Assembly (NCBI GenBank): GCA_021815245.1
Contig: JAKAHF010000085.1
Coordinates: 1 to 7,656 of the forward strand
From: Actinomycetes bacterium
Lineage (GTDB): Bacteria; Actinomycetota; Thermoleophilia; RBG-16-64-13
DNA length: 7,656 bases
Reading direction: 5' to 3'
The position numbers and the translations under genes are program-made. Shown in pieces: positions 1 to 6,300 of the stretch (positions are counted from its first letter, which is position 1; each line of letters starts with the position of its first letter). The notes beneath the pieces were generated by a model that ran no database searches, was not told the origin of the DNA, and was given only the letters and a program-made list of their open reading frames with translations.

Positions 1-553
1 CAAGCAGCGCATCCGCGAACTCGGCTACTCCGACGGCGATGAGAAGGACCTCGCCGACCGCCTGCTCAAGAGGGTCAAAGACAAAGAGTACGATGGCTAC
101 CACTACGAAGCGGCCGACGCGTCGTTCGAACTGCTCCTACGGGCAGAGCTGGGCATCAAGGTGGAGTTCTTCCACCTGGAGTCGTTCAGGGTCATCGTGG
201 AGAAGCGCGAAGACGGGCAGACCATGAGCGAAGCCACCATCAAGGTGCACGTGGGCGGCGACCGCTACGTCGAGACGGGCGAGGGCAACGGTCCGGTGAA
301 CGCGCTCGACAAAGCGCTGCGTCTGGCCATCGAGCGCAAGTTCCCCGAGGTACACGACATCAGGCTCGTCAACTACAGCGTACGCATCCTCGACGAGGAT
401 CGCGGCACGGCGGCCAAGACCCGGGTGCTCATCGACTCTTCCGACGGCCACGACACGTGGAGCAGCGTGGGGGTGGGAGTCAACGTGGTCGAAGCCTCGT
501 GGGAGGCGCTGGTAGATTCCATCTCGTTCGGGTTGCTGCGGCGGGCCCGATGA
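1..553 (+). CDS. cimA: Citramalate synthase / 2-isopropylmalate synthase-like protein, C-terminal part (5' truncated)
   Basis: The gene is open from the window edge (first whole codon at base 2) to TGA at 551-553, leaving 183 residues. The family condenses acetyl-CoA with a 2-oxo acid (pyruvate in CimA, 2-oxoisovalerate in LeuA) for isoleucine or leucine synthesis in the cytosol. The N-terminal TIM barrel with its metal site lies outside the window. What remains is the inter-domain helical segment, including the stretch DGYHYEAADASFELLLR, which resembles the CimA subgroup (compare GYxFExAxASFELL), followed by the LeuA-type dimerisation/allosteric domain. That domain shows ATIKVHVGG, ETGEGNGPVNALDKALR and a late KTRVLIDSSDG segment. 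This domain normally binds the feedback inhibitor. The CimA-like linker favours citramalate synthase over LeuA, but the substrate specificity residues are not visible. The next gene starts 50 bases downstream with its own ribosome site, so co-transcription is possible. Confidence 0.85.
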   Translation, partial: KQRIRELGYSDGDEKDLADRLLKRVKDKEYDGYHYEAADASFELLLRAELGIKVEFFHLESFRVIVEKREDGQTMSEATIKVHVGGDRYVETGEGNGPVNALDKALRLAIERKFPEVHDIRLVNYSVRILDEDRGTAAKTRVLIDSSDGHDTWSSVGVGVNVVEASWEALVDSISFGLLRRAR

Positions 554-603
554 CGAACGCCGGCGAGGCCGGTGCGACCGACTGACAAGACAGGGAGGCG
601 CAG

Positions 604-1392
604 GTGAAGCTGGCAAGGATCGACTATCAGGGCGAGGTGTGCCACGCCACGGTGACGTGCGACGGGTACCTCATCGAGGAACCATCGCGCTTCGCCGGCA
701 CGACCGTCTCGGAGGACGAGGTCAGGCTGCTGCCTCCCGCCGCTCCAGGAAAGATCCTGGGCGTCGGCTTCAACTTTCGCGAACACATCAAAGAGATGGT
801 CGACCGCTCGCCCGGCGTCACCTATTCGGAGGTGAGGGCGAAGGAGCGGCCCCACCCGGTGCTGTTCCTCAAGCCGGCGTCGAGCCTCATCGGCCATCGC
901 GACACCATCGTCTACCCGTTCGATGCCACCCGGGTGGAGTACGAAGGCGAACTGGCCGTGGTCATCTCGCGTGACGCGCGGCGGGTGTCGATCGAGGACG
1001 CACACAAGTACATCCTCGGCTGGACGTGCGCCAACGACGTCACCGAGCGCGAGCAGCAGAGCCTCGACAAGCAGTGGTGGCGGGCCAAGGGCTACGACAC
1101 CTTCGCGGTCGCCGGGCCGTTCCTCGAGACCGAAGCGCCGAGCCCCGAGGCGTGGATCCGTACCCGCGTGAACGGAGTCGTCCACCAGGAGGCCCAACTC
1201 AGCGACATGATCCGCGATCCCTACGAGATGATCGCCATCGCCACCCAGGCCATGACGCTCAACCGGGGCGACATGATCATGCTGGGCACGCCGTCGGGAG
1301 TCGGCGAGTTGAAGCCGGGCGACGAGTGCGAGGTGGAGATCGACGGGGTGGGCTACCTGCGCAATCCGGTGGCTCTGGAGCCCCGGCCGTGA
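604..1392 (+). CDS. Fumarylacetoacetate hydrolase (FAH) family protein
   Basis: 262 residues from a GTG start, chosen because AGGGAGG at 592-598 sits 5 bases upstream and the protein begins at the usual FAH-family N-terminus. The family is a cytosolic, Mg2+/Mn2+-dependent group acting on 2-oxo acids: acylpyruvate hydrolysis, oxaloacetate decarboxylation or tautomerisation, and homoprotocatechuate-pathway isomerase/decarboxylase reactions. The metal site is visible as E114 and E116 in YEGEL plus D145 in ANDVTER. The 29-residue spacing from E116 to D145 matches the family. Other signatures are GVGFNFREHIKEM (residues 53-65; H61 and E64 correspond to the His/Glu pair of FAHD1-type decarboxylases), the substrate-side K162 in AKGYDTF, and LGTPSGVG (228-234) before LKPGD. 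The catalytic set looks complete, so it should be active. The exact substrate cannot be read from sequence. Its stop overlaps the next start by four bases, suggesting a shared mRNA with the cupin gene. Confidence 0.9.
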   Translation: MKLARIDYQGEVCHATVTCDGYLIEEPSRFAGTTVSEDEVRLLPPAAPGKILGVGFNFREHIKEMVDRSPGVTYSEVRAKERPHPVLFLKPASSLIGHRDTIVYPFDATRVEYEGELAVVISRDARRVSIEDAHKYILGWTCANDVTEREQQSLDKQWWRAKGYDTFAVAGPFLETEAPSPEAWIRTRVNGVVHQEAQLSDMIRDPYEMIAIATQAMTLNRGDMIMLGTPSGVGELKPGDECEVEIDGVGYLRNPVALEPRP

Positions 1393-2093
1393 CCGCCGGT
1401 CACGGTGCGGGCACGGGGCTTCCGGGGGGAGGCCAGGCATTCCGTAGCCTGGAGGAACTGACCGCCGAGCAGGTGGCGGCGCGCCTCAATCTGGAGCCGC
1501 ACCGTGAGGGCGGCTTCTTCCGCGAGACCTACCGGTCGCCGTTCTGGGTGCTGACCGAGGGAGGTCCACGGGCCACGTCGACCGTGATTCTCTACCTGCT
1601 GACAACGGAGAATCCCAGCCGCTTCCACCGCTTGCGCTTCGACGAGGTGTGGTGCTACCACGCCGGCGCCCCGGCCGAGATGGTGCTGCTGGCGCCGGAG
1701 GGAGTGCTGCGTGAGGCCACCGCCGGGCGAGGCCCCGTCACCGACGGCCGGAGCCCCGCAACCACCGACGGCGAGACCACCGCAGGCGAGACCACCGCCG
1801 GCGACGCTGTGACCCGCCAGGTGATCGGCCTGGATGCCCCTCAGTTGGTGGTGCCCGGAGGGCACTGGCTGGCCTCCAGGGTCGTGTCGGAAGATCAGGC
1901 CGACTGGGGCGAAGGCTGGGCTCCCGAGCGCCGCTGGACGGCCGACCGCCGGGCGACCCCCGAGTCGCGCTGGACGCTCGTGAGCTGCATGGTCACGCCG
2001 GGCTTCGAGTATGGCGATTTCGAGCTGGCCGACCGAGAGGCGCTACTGGCGGCGTATCCGCAGGCGCGGAGGGTGATCCAGGCGCTGACGTGA
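1389..2093 (+). CDS. Cupin_5 / DUF985 family protein with linker insertions
   Basis: 234 residues. The GTG start at 1389 overlaps the upstream TGA (GTGA, 1389-1392) and has GGAG at 1377-1380, 8 bases away, which points to translational coupling with the FAH-family gene. The family is a small single-domain cupin of unknown or sugar-related function. Recognisable segments in order: LEPHREGGFFRETYRS (35-50), STVILYLL (64-71), FHRLRFDEVWCYHAGAP (79-95, with candidate metal ligands H80, E86 and H91), LVVPGGHWLAS (153-163) and WTLVSCMVTPGFEYGDFELA (195-214). These match the family signature from end to end. Two stretches look extra relative to a typical DUF985 protein of about 130-170 residues: a Thr/Gly/Glu repeat-rich loop (about 109-142) and a Trp/Arg-rich loop (about 167-194). 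The first 17 residues are Gly-rich and probably disordered. No signal peptide or membrane segment is seen, so it should be cytosolic. The family call is firm; the substrate is unknown. Confidence 0.88.
   Translation: MTAGHGAGTGLPGGGQAFRSLEELTAEQVAARLNLEPHREGGFFRETYRSPFWVLTEGGPRATSTVILYLLTTENPSRFHRLRFDEVWCYHAGAPAEMVLLAPEGVLREATAGRGPVTDGRSPATTDGETTAGETTAGDAVTRQVIGLDAPQLVVPGGHWLASRVVSEDQADWGEGWAPERRWTADRRATPESRWTLVSCMVTPGFEYGDFELADREALLAAYPQARRVIQALT
1770..1799 (+). repeat. 15-bp tandem duplication in the cupin gene
   Basis: GGCGAGACCACCGC(A/C) occurs twice back to back (1770-1784 and 1785-1799) with one mismatch at the last base, and the start of a third copy (GGCGA) follows at 1800. It encodes the repeated pentapeptide GETTA inside the cupin loop. 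A related ACCGACGGC pair lies just upstream (about 1740-1748 and 1764-1772). The unit is a multiple of three, so changes in copy number would keep the frame. Confidence 0.85.
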
Positions 2094-2140
2094 GGCAATC
2101 CGGACGTGTCAACCCGTGTACGATAAGTGCTGGTATTTGC

Positions 2141-2169
2141 TTGACTTTGGAGCAGCAACAGCCGATAAT
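2141..2169 (+). promoter_or_regulatory. Sigma70-type promoter for a small RNA
   Basis: TTGACT (2141-2146) is followed after exactly 17 bases by GATAAT (2164-2169); each box matches the consensus at 5 of 6 positions. The expected start is near 2176. No protein gene begins downstream on the plus strand before the terminator-like hairpin at 2256-2290, so the promoter would drive a non-coding transcript. A 6-bp inverted repeat, ACAGCC (2158-2163) and GGCTGT (2172-2177), flanks the -10 box symmetrically and could be an operator. Confidence 0.65.
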
Positions 2170-2175
2170 CTGGCT

Positions 2176-2290
2176 GTCGGTTCACTGAACCGGCCTTTGG
2201 TCCGGTGCCGCATAGCGGCTCGATAGGGCTAATCCCCGCCGGACATCAATTGCATGGAGCCTCGCTCGTTTCGGGCGAGGCTCTTCTGTT
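2176..2290 (+). ncRNA. Candidate structured small RNA next to DUF3800 gene
   Basis: Between a good promoter and a terminator-like hairpin lie about 80 bases with dense complementarity and no convincing reading frame. Stems seen by eye: a 5' hairpin CGGTTC-ACT-GAACCG (2178-2192); an outer stem TCCGGTG (2201-2207) with CGCCGGA (2237-2243), 7 pairs including one G-U; inside it two hairpins, CCGC-ATA-GCGG (2208-2218) and GGG-CTAAT-CCC (2226-2236), making a three-way junction; then a linker of about 12 bases containing CATCAATTGCAT, and the terminator hairpin. CCGG occurs three times (2190, 2202, 2239), so alternative pairings exist. I do not recognise tRNA, tmRNA, SRP RNA, RNase P RNA or a common riboswitch. 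The neighbour is a convergent DUF3800 gene, and structured RNAs near such genes have been reported as candidate motifs. The RNA's ends are inferred. The alternative is an ordinary intergenic region with a terminator for the upstream operon. Confidence 0.6.
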
Positions 2291-3142
2291 AGCGACCTGA
2301 GTGACAATCTCCGCACAAGGCAAAGCGAGCGGGCTTTCTGGGGGGAACACCCTCAGACCGCCCGGCCGTGATGCCTTGCGATCGAGGTAGCCCGACGGAC
2401 ACCAGATACGATCGCGGATGCGGACGAAAAAGTCATATGTGAAGTTCTCGTACCGAAACGCCCGGTAGACGTTGTAGGCGCAGAGATCAGCAAGTTGAAT
2501 TCCGTTGGACAATTCGCTACGAACGAAGAGCGGCATCTCACAGATTCGAGTTAGCCACATGCCCGTCGCAGTCCCGACATCTTGGATGTAGGCATGCTTC
2601 ATGGCCAGTGACCTATTCATTTGTCTGGAAACGTCGTCTGTTACCAGGACGGCTTGATGACGGTCGTGCTCGGAAGTCATAAACGATTGAATCGATTCAC
2701 AGAGGAGTTCCCAGGATTTCCGGTGGATCTTCTCCTGGTCCATATAGTCGAACAGATATCGTTTGTCGATTACGACGGAGAAGATATGCATGTGGTGATA
2801 AAGGAGTTGGCGGTAGTAGAGATCGACGAGCGCGACCAGTTCATCGTCACTGATGCGTGATAGAAAGGCGTGTGCCAGTCTCATCCTAGGGGTTCTCACG
2901 CAGTTGGACTTCACCTCGCAGTCGGCGAGTTCAAGACGAACGTGGTCTCGTAGATATATCTGATCCGCGAGTCGTCTCTTGGCCCTATTGAGCGTTTTGT
3001 CGAAGCCGTGCCAGCGCGATTCAAAAAGGCTCACGGCGGTCAGGACATATATGTGGTCATCAGAACAGCCGTCAGTGATTGGCAAGCCCAACTGACGGGC
3101 TGGCGTTCTGTTGCCGCTTTCGTCGACGTAGAAGAAGTACAT
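2246..3142 (-). CDS. DUF3800 domain-containing protein
   Basis: 298 residues, ATG start at 3142 with GGGGGAA a few bases upstream on the minus strand. The protein begins directly with the family's first motif. DUF3800 proteins are functionally uncharacterised; conserved acidic residues suggest a metal-dependent, perhaps nuclease-like, fold (inference). Visible motifs: YVDESG (5-10, the 'DE' motif D7/E8), SDDHIYVLTAVSLF (27-40), an acidic/Lys element ELADCEVKS (71-79), VLVTDD (165-170), and GIQLADLCAYNVYR (214-227), which holds the 'QxxD' motif (Q216, D219). No signal peptide or membrane segment is seen. The length is normal for the family and all signature residues are present, so it looks intact. 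Base composition departs from the neighbours: the line 2641-2700 is 29/60 G+C, against 41/60 in a dnaE line (4801-4860). It also runs against all other genes. Both features suggest acquisition by transfer. It is convergent with the candidate RNA, and its 3' end is antisense to that RNA's terminator. Confidence 0.85.
   Translation of the reverse strand: MYFFYVDESGNRTPARQLGLPITDGCSDDHIYVLTAVSLFESRWHGFDKTLNRAKRRLADQIYLRDHVRLELADCEVKSNCVRTPRMRLAHAFLSRISDDELVALVDLYYRQLLYHHMHIFSVVIDKRYLFDYMDQEKIHRKSWELLCESIQSFMTSEHDRHQAVLVTDDVSRQMNRSLAMKHAYIQDVGTATGMWLTRICEMPLFVRSELSNGIQLADLCAYNVYRAFRYENFTYDFFVRIRDRIWCPSGYLDRKASRPGGLRVFPPESPLALPCAEIVTQVANRRASPETSEAPCN
2256..2290 (+). terminator. Intrinsic terminator-like hairpin
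   Basis: GAGCCTCGC (2257-2265) pairs perfectly with GCGAGGCTC (2275-2283). C2267-G2273 and two G-U pairs can extend the stem, around a GTTTC loop. TTCTGTT follows on the plus-strand side, while the minus-strand side has no T-run, so it should act on rightward transcripts: the candidate small RNA and any read-through from the cupin operon. It lies wholly within the last codons of the convergent DUF3800 gene. Confidence 0.7.
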
Positions 3143-3190
3143 CCGTTTCCCCCAACGACCAAACGCCCGCTGACACCCAGTTGAGGGCGG

Positions 3191-3220
3191 TTGGTGACCA
3201 CGGAAACCGCTCTTGGTGAC
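3191..3220. repeat. Direct repeat TTGGTGAC, two copies
   Basis: TTGGTGAC occurs at 3191-3198 and 3213-3220, start to start 22 bases, about two helical turns. The first copy is also part of the short palindrome TGGTGACCA (3192-3200). Both lie between the DUF3800 start codon and its possible -10 box, a place where a regulator could bind as two dimers on one face of the helix. An 8-base repeat can arise by chance. Confidence 0.35.
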
Positions 3221-3228
3221 GTTTGCTC

Positions 3229-3234
3229 AGTATA
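3229..3234 (-). promoter_or_regulatory. Possible -10 box for the DUF3800 gene
   Basis: TATACT read on the minus strand (5 of 6 to consensus) would place a start near 3222, about 80 bases before the ATG at 3142. No good -35 box stands at 16-18 bases upstream (the 17-base position reads GCGGCG), so the promoter is weak, activator-dependent or wrongly placed. Confidence 0.3.
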
Positions 3235-3262
3235 GAGCATCGACGGCAGGTCGCCGCGATTC

Positions 3263-3283
3263 CCGCTAGCAGCGGATTTTGTT
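3263..3283 (+). terminator. Weak terminator-like hairpin between the divergent genes
   Basis: CCGCT (3263-3267) and AGCGG (3271-3275) form a 5-bp stem with loop AGC, followed by ATTTTGTT. The stem is short for a terminator. If functional it would stop rightward transcripts antisense to the DUF3800 gene before they reach dnaE. Confidence 0.25.
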
Positions 3284-3305
3284 CACTCACAGCCCACCAA
3301 GCGGC

Positions 3306-3334
3306 TTGAGGGGGCCGACCCATTCGAGTAGACT
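3306..3334 (+). promoter_or_regulatory. Probable dnaE promoter
   Basis: TTGAGG (3306-3311) and TAGACT (3329-3334) are separated by 17 bases, each matching the consensus at 4 of 6 positions. TAGACT is a common form of -10 box in high-GC actinobacteria. Transcription would start near 3341, giving a leader of about 46 bases before the TTG start codon. If right, the promoter argues against the upstream in-frame TTG codons at 3279 and 3306 as the start. Confidence 0.5.
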
Positions 3335-3369
3335 GGGGCTACGAGAGGGATGTCCGCGTAGTTTTCCCC

Positions 3370-3376
3370 GAGGGAG
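3370..3376 (+). promoter_or_regulatory. Ribosome binding site that sets the dnaE start
   Basis: GAGGGAG is the only strong purine Shine-Dalgarno match near the dnaE N-terminus. It lies 10 bases before TTG at 3387. The alternative GTG at 3411 has no such site in front of it. The spacing is slightly long, so the start remains a best choice and not a certainty. Confidence 0.5.
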
Positions 3377-3386
3377 TTCCGTAGTC

Positions 3387-6300
3387 TTGTCAGCCAGTCC
3401 CGATGCCGCAGTGGAACATCAGGCCGAGGTGGTAGAACGCCCGTCCTGTGACTTCTGCCACCTGCACGTCCACACCCACTACTCGGCCCTTGACGGCGCC
3501 TGCAAGGTCGACGACCTGGTCAAGCGGGCGGCCGAGCTCGGCATGCCGGCGCTCGCCATCACCGACCACGGGGTCCTGTCGGGCATCATCCAGTTCTATC
3601 TGCAGTGCAAGGCCAAGGGTGTCAAGCCGATCATCGGGCTCGAGGCCTACGTGGTGGAGGATCGCTTTCGCAAGGAAGGCCAGAACGAGGAGCGCTGGCA
3701 CCTCACCCTTCTCGCCAAAGACGACACCGGCTACCGCAACCTGCTCAAACTGGGCAGCGCGGCCTTCCTCGAGGGCTATTACTACAAGCCGCGCATGGAC
3801 TATTCCATCCTGCGGCAGCATTCCGACGGTCTCATCTGTCTGAGCGGCTGCGCCAGCGGTCGTCTCTCGAAGGCCCTGCAAAACGGGCAGATCGCCCAGG
3901 CTGAGGTCGAGGTCGACCGGCTCGCCGACATCTTCGGACGCGAGAACATCTATCTCGAGATGCAAGAGACCGGCATCAGCGACCTGGCCGACATCAACCC
4001 CCGCCTGGTGCAACTGGCCGAGAAGACGGGCCTCAAGCTGGTGGCGACCAACGACGTGCACTACCTGCGCGAAGACGACGCCACGGCCCACGACGTGCTG
4101 CTCTGCATCCAGACCGGGTCGCGCCTGAGCGAAGAGAACCGCATGCGCTTCAGCTCCGAGGCGTTCTACCTCAAGAGCGAAGCCGAGATGCTCGAGGCCT
4201 TCCCCGACCATCCCGAGGCGCTCGCCACGACCATGGAGATCGCCGACCGCTGCAATGTCGAGATCGAGCTCGAGGGCATGCTCATCCCGTACTTCCCGGT
4301 GCCCGAGGGCTACGACGAGAAGTCGTACCTGCGCGAGCAGTGCGAGAAGGGCCTCGTGCGCCGCTTCGGCGACGCCGTCACGCCCGCCATCCGCGAACGG
4401 CTCGAGAGCGAGCTGGCCGTTGTCGAGAAGATGGGCTTTCCGGGGTACTTCCTCATCGTGTGGGACTTCGTCACCTACGCAAAGACCAACGGCATCCCGG
4501 TGGGACCGGGTCGCGGGTCGGCAGCCGGTTCGCTGGTGTCGTACCTGCTGGGCATCACCGATCTCGACCCGATCAAATACGACCTGCTCTTCGAGCGCTT
4601 CCTCAACCCCGACCGCATCAGCATGCCCGATATCGACATCGACTTCTCGGTGGTCGGGCGCGAGAAGGTCATCGACTACGTGGCCAACAAGTACGGGCGC
4701 GACCGGGTGGCGCAGATCGCCACCTTCGGCACCATCAAGGCGCGGCAGGCCATCCGCGACGCCGCCCGCGTCATGGACGTGCCCTACGGCCAGGCCGACC
4801 GCATCGCCAAGCTGGTGCCCGAGGTGCTCAACATCACGCTCGACGCCTGCCTGGCCGACCCCAAGTGCGAGCTCAAGATCGCCTACGACGCCGAGGACCA
4901 GGTGCGCGAGGTAGTCGACATGGCCCGTCCGCTGGAGGGGCTAATCCGCCAGGATTCCATCCACGCCGCCGGGGTGGTCATCTCCAAGGGTTCCCTCACC
5001 GACCACCTGCCGCTCATGCAGAAGGGCGACGCCGAGGTGGTCACCCAGGTGTCCATGGGCGATGTCGAGAAGCTGGGCCTGCTCAAGATGGACTTCCTCG
5101 GCCTGCGCAACCTCGACATCATCGATCAGGCGGTCAAGATCATCCGGGCCGAGGGCAACCCCGATTTCGACATCGAGACCATCCCGCTCGACGACGCCAC
5201 CACCTACCAGATGCTGGCCAAGGGAGACTCCATCGGTGTGTTCCAGTTCGAGTCGAGCGGCATGCGCGAGGCCATGCGCGACATCCGGCCGACCCTGTTC
5301 GACGACCTGATCGCCCTCGTCGCGCTGTATCGTCCCGGGCCCATGGAGTTCATCCCCGAGTACGCACGCAACAAGCGCAATCCCGAGGGCATCAAGTTCG
5401 AGGACCCGCGCTTGGAGCCGATCATCGGTCCCACATACGGAGTGGCCATCTACCAAGAGCAGCTCATGGCCATCTCCAAGAGCATCGGTGGATTCACTCC
5501 CGCTCAAGCGGACGACTTGCGCAAAGCGATCGGCAAGAAGATCCGGGCCAAGATGGATCTGCTCGAGCCCAAGTTTCGCGAGGGCGCCGCCGCTTCAGGC
5601 ACCGAGCCCAAGGTCATCGACTTCCTCTGGGGACTAATGGAGAAGGCCGGCGACTACTCGTTCAACAAGTCGCACGCGGCCTGTTACGCTCTCATCGCCT
5701 ACCGCACGGCGTACCTCAAGGCCAACCACCCGGTGCAGTACATGGCCGCTCTTATCTCGAGCGTCATGGACACGAAGGACAAGGTGCCCTTCTACGTCAA
5801 CGTCGCCAACGACATGGGCATCGAGGTGCTGCCTCCCGATATCAACGAATCGGTGCTCGATTTCCGCGGCATCGGCGACCGCATCCGCTTCGGCTTGAGC
5901 GCCGTGAAGAACGTTGGCGAGACCGCCATCAGGAACATCCTCGACGCGCGCGATAAGGATGGGCCGTTTCACGATCTGTTCGACTTCTGCGAGCGGGTCG
6001 ACATGGGCGTCGTCAACGGCAGGGCGATCGAGAGTCTCATCAAGTCGGGCAGCATGGATTCCATCGGGCCTTCCCGCCGGGGCATGCTGCTGGTCATGCC
6101 CCAGGCCATGGCGCACGGCAAGAAGATGAGAGCCGACGCCGACAAGGGCCAGGCTTCAATCTTCGACCTCATGATGGCGCCCGCCGATGAAGACGGGGCT
6201 GGGGCCAACGGCAACGGCCGGCGCTCCAACGGCCATCCACCGGTGGAGGTGCCGAGCGAGGACTTCTCCAAGGAAGAGCTGCTCCAGCTCGAGAAGGAGA

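Noticed and set aside
373..1440. Long minus-strand open frame (355 codons) across the cimA end and the FAH-family gene
   Set aside because: It is antisense to two well-supported genes. Its translation is rich in Arg, Leu, Asp, His and Val with no family motif, typical of a high-GC shadow frame.
2178..2192. GGTTCACTGAACC considered as a tRNA T-arm or attachment-site fragment
   Set aside because: The loop is only 3 bases, with no matching acceptor, D or anticodon arms nearby, and no integrase gene is present.
2621..2860. 79-codon plus-strand frame opposite the DUF3800 gene, considered as a possible antitoxin
   Set aside because: It lies wholly antisense to conserved DUF3800 coding sequence, has no promoter or ribosome site that I can see, and shows no antitoxin-like motif.
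2246..3240. DUF3800 cassette considered as an insertion sequence
   Set aside because: I found no transposase motif, terminal inverted repeats or target-site duplication at the edges.
3279..3386. N-terminal extension of DnaE from TTG 3279
   Set aside because: The added residues are low in conservation character and lack a ribosome site. They would include the probable promoter at 3306-3334. TTG 3387 follows a GAGGGAG site and gives a normal length.
3390..4211. 273-codon minus-strand frame opposite the dnaE PHP region
   Set aside because: Antisense to conserved PHP coding sequence, with no recognisable motif and no ribosome site noted.
4340..5956. 538-codon plus-strand open frame inside dnaE
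   Set aside because: It is an out-of-frame reading of dnaE, extremely rich in Arg, Gly and His. The dnaE frame has all catalytic motifs in order.
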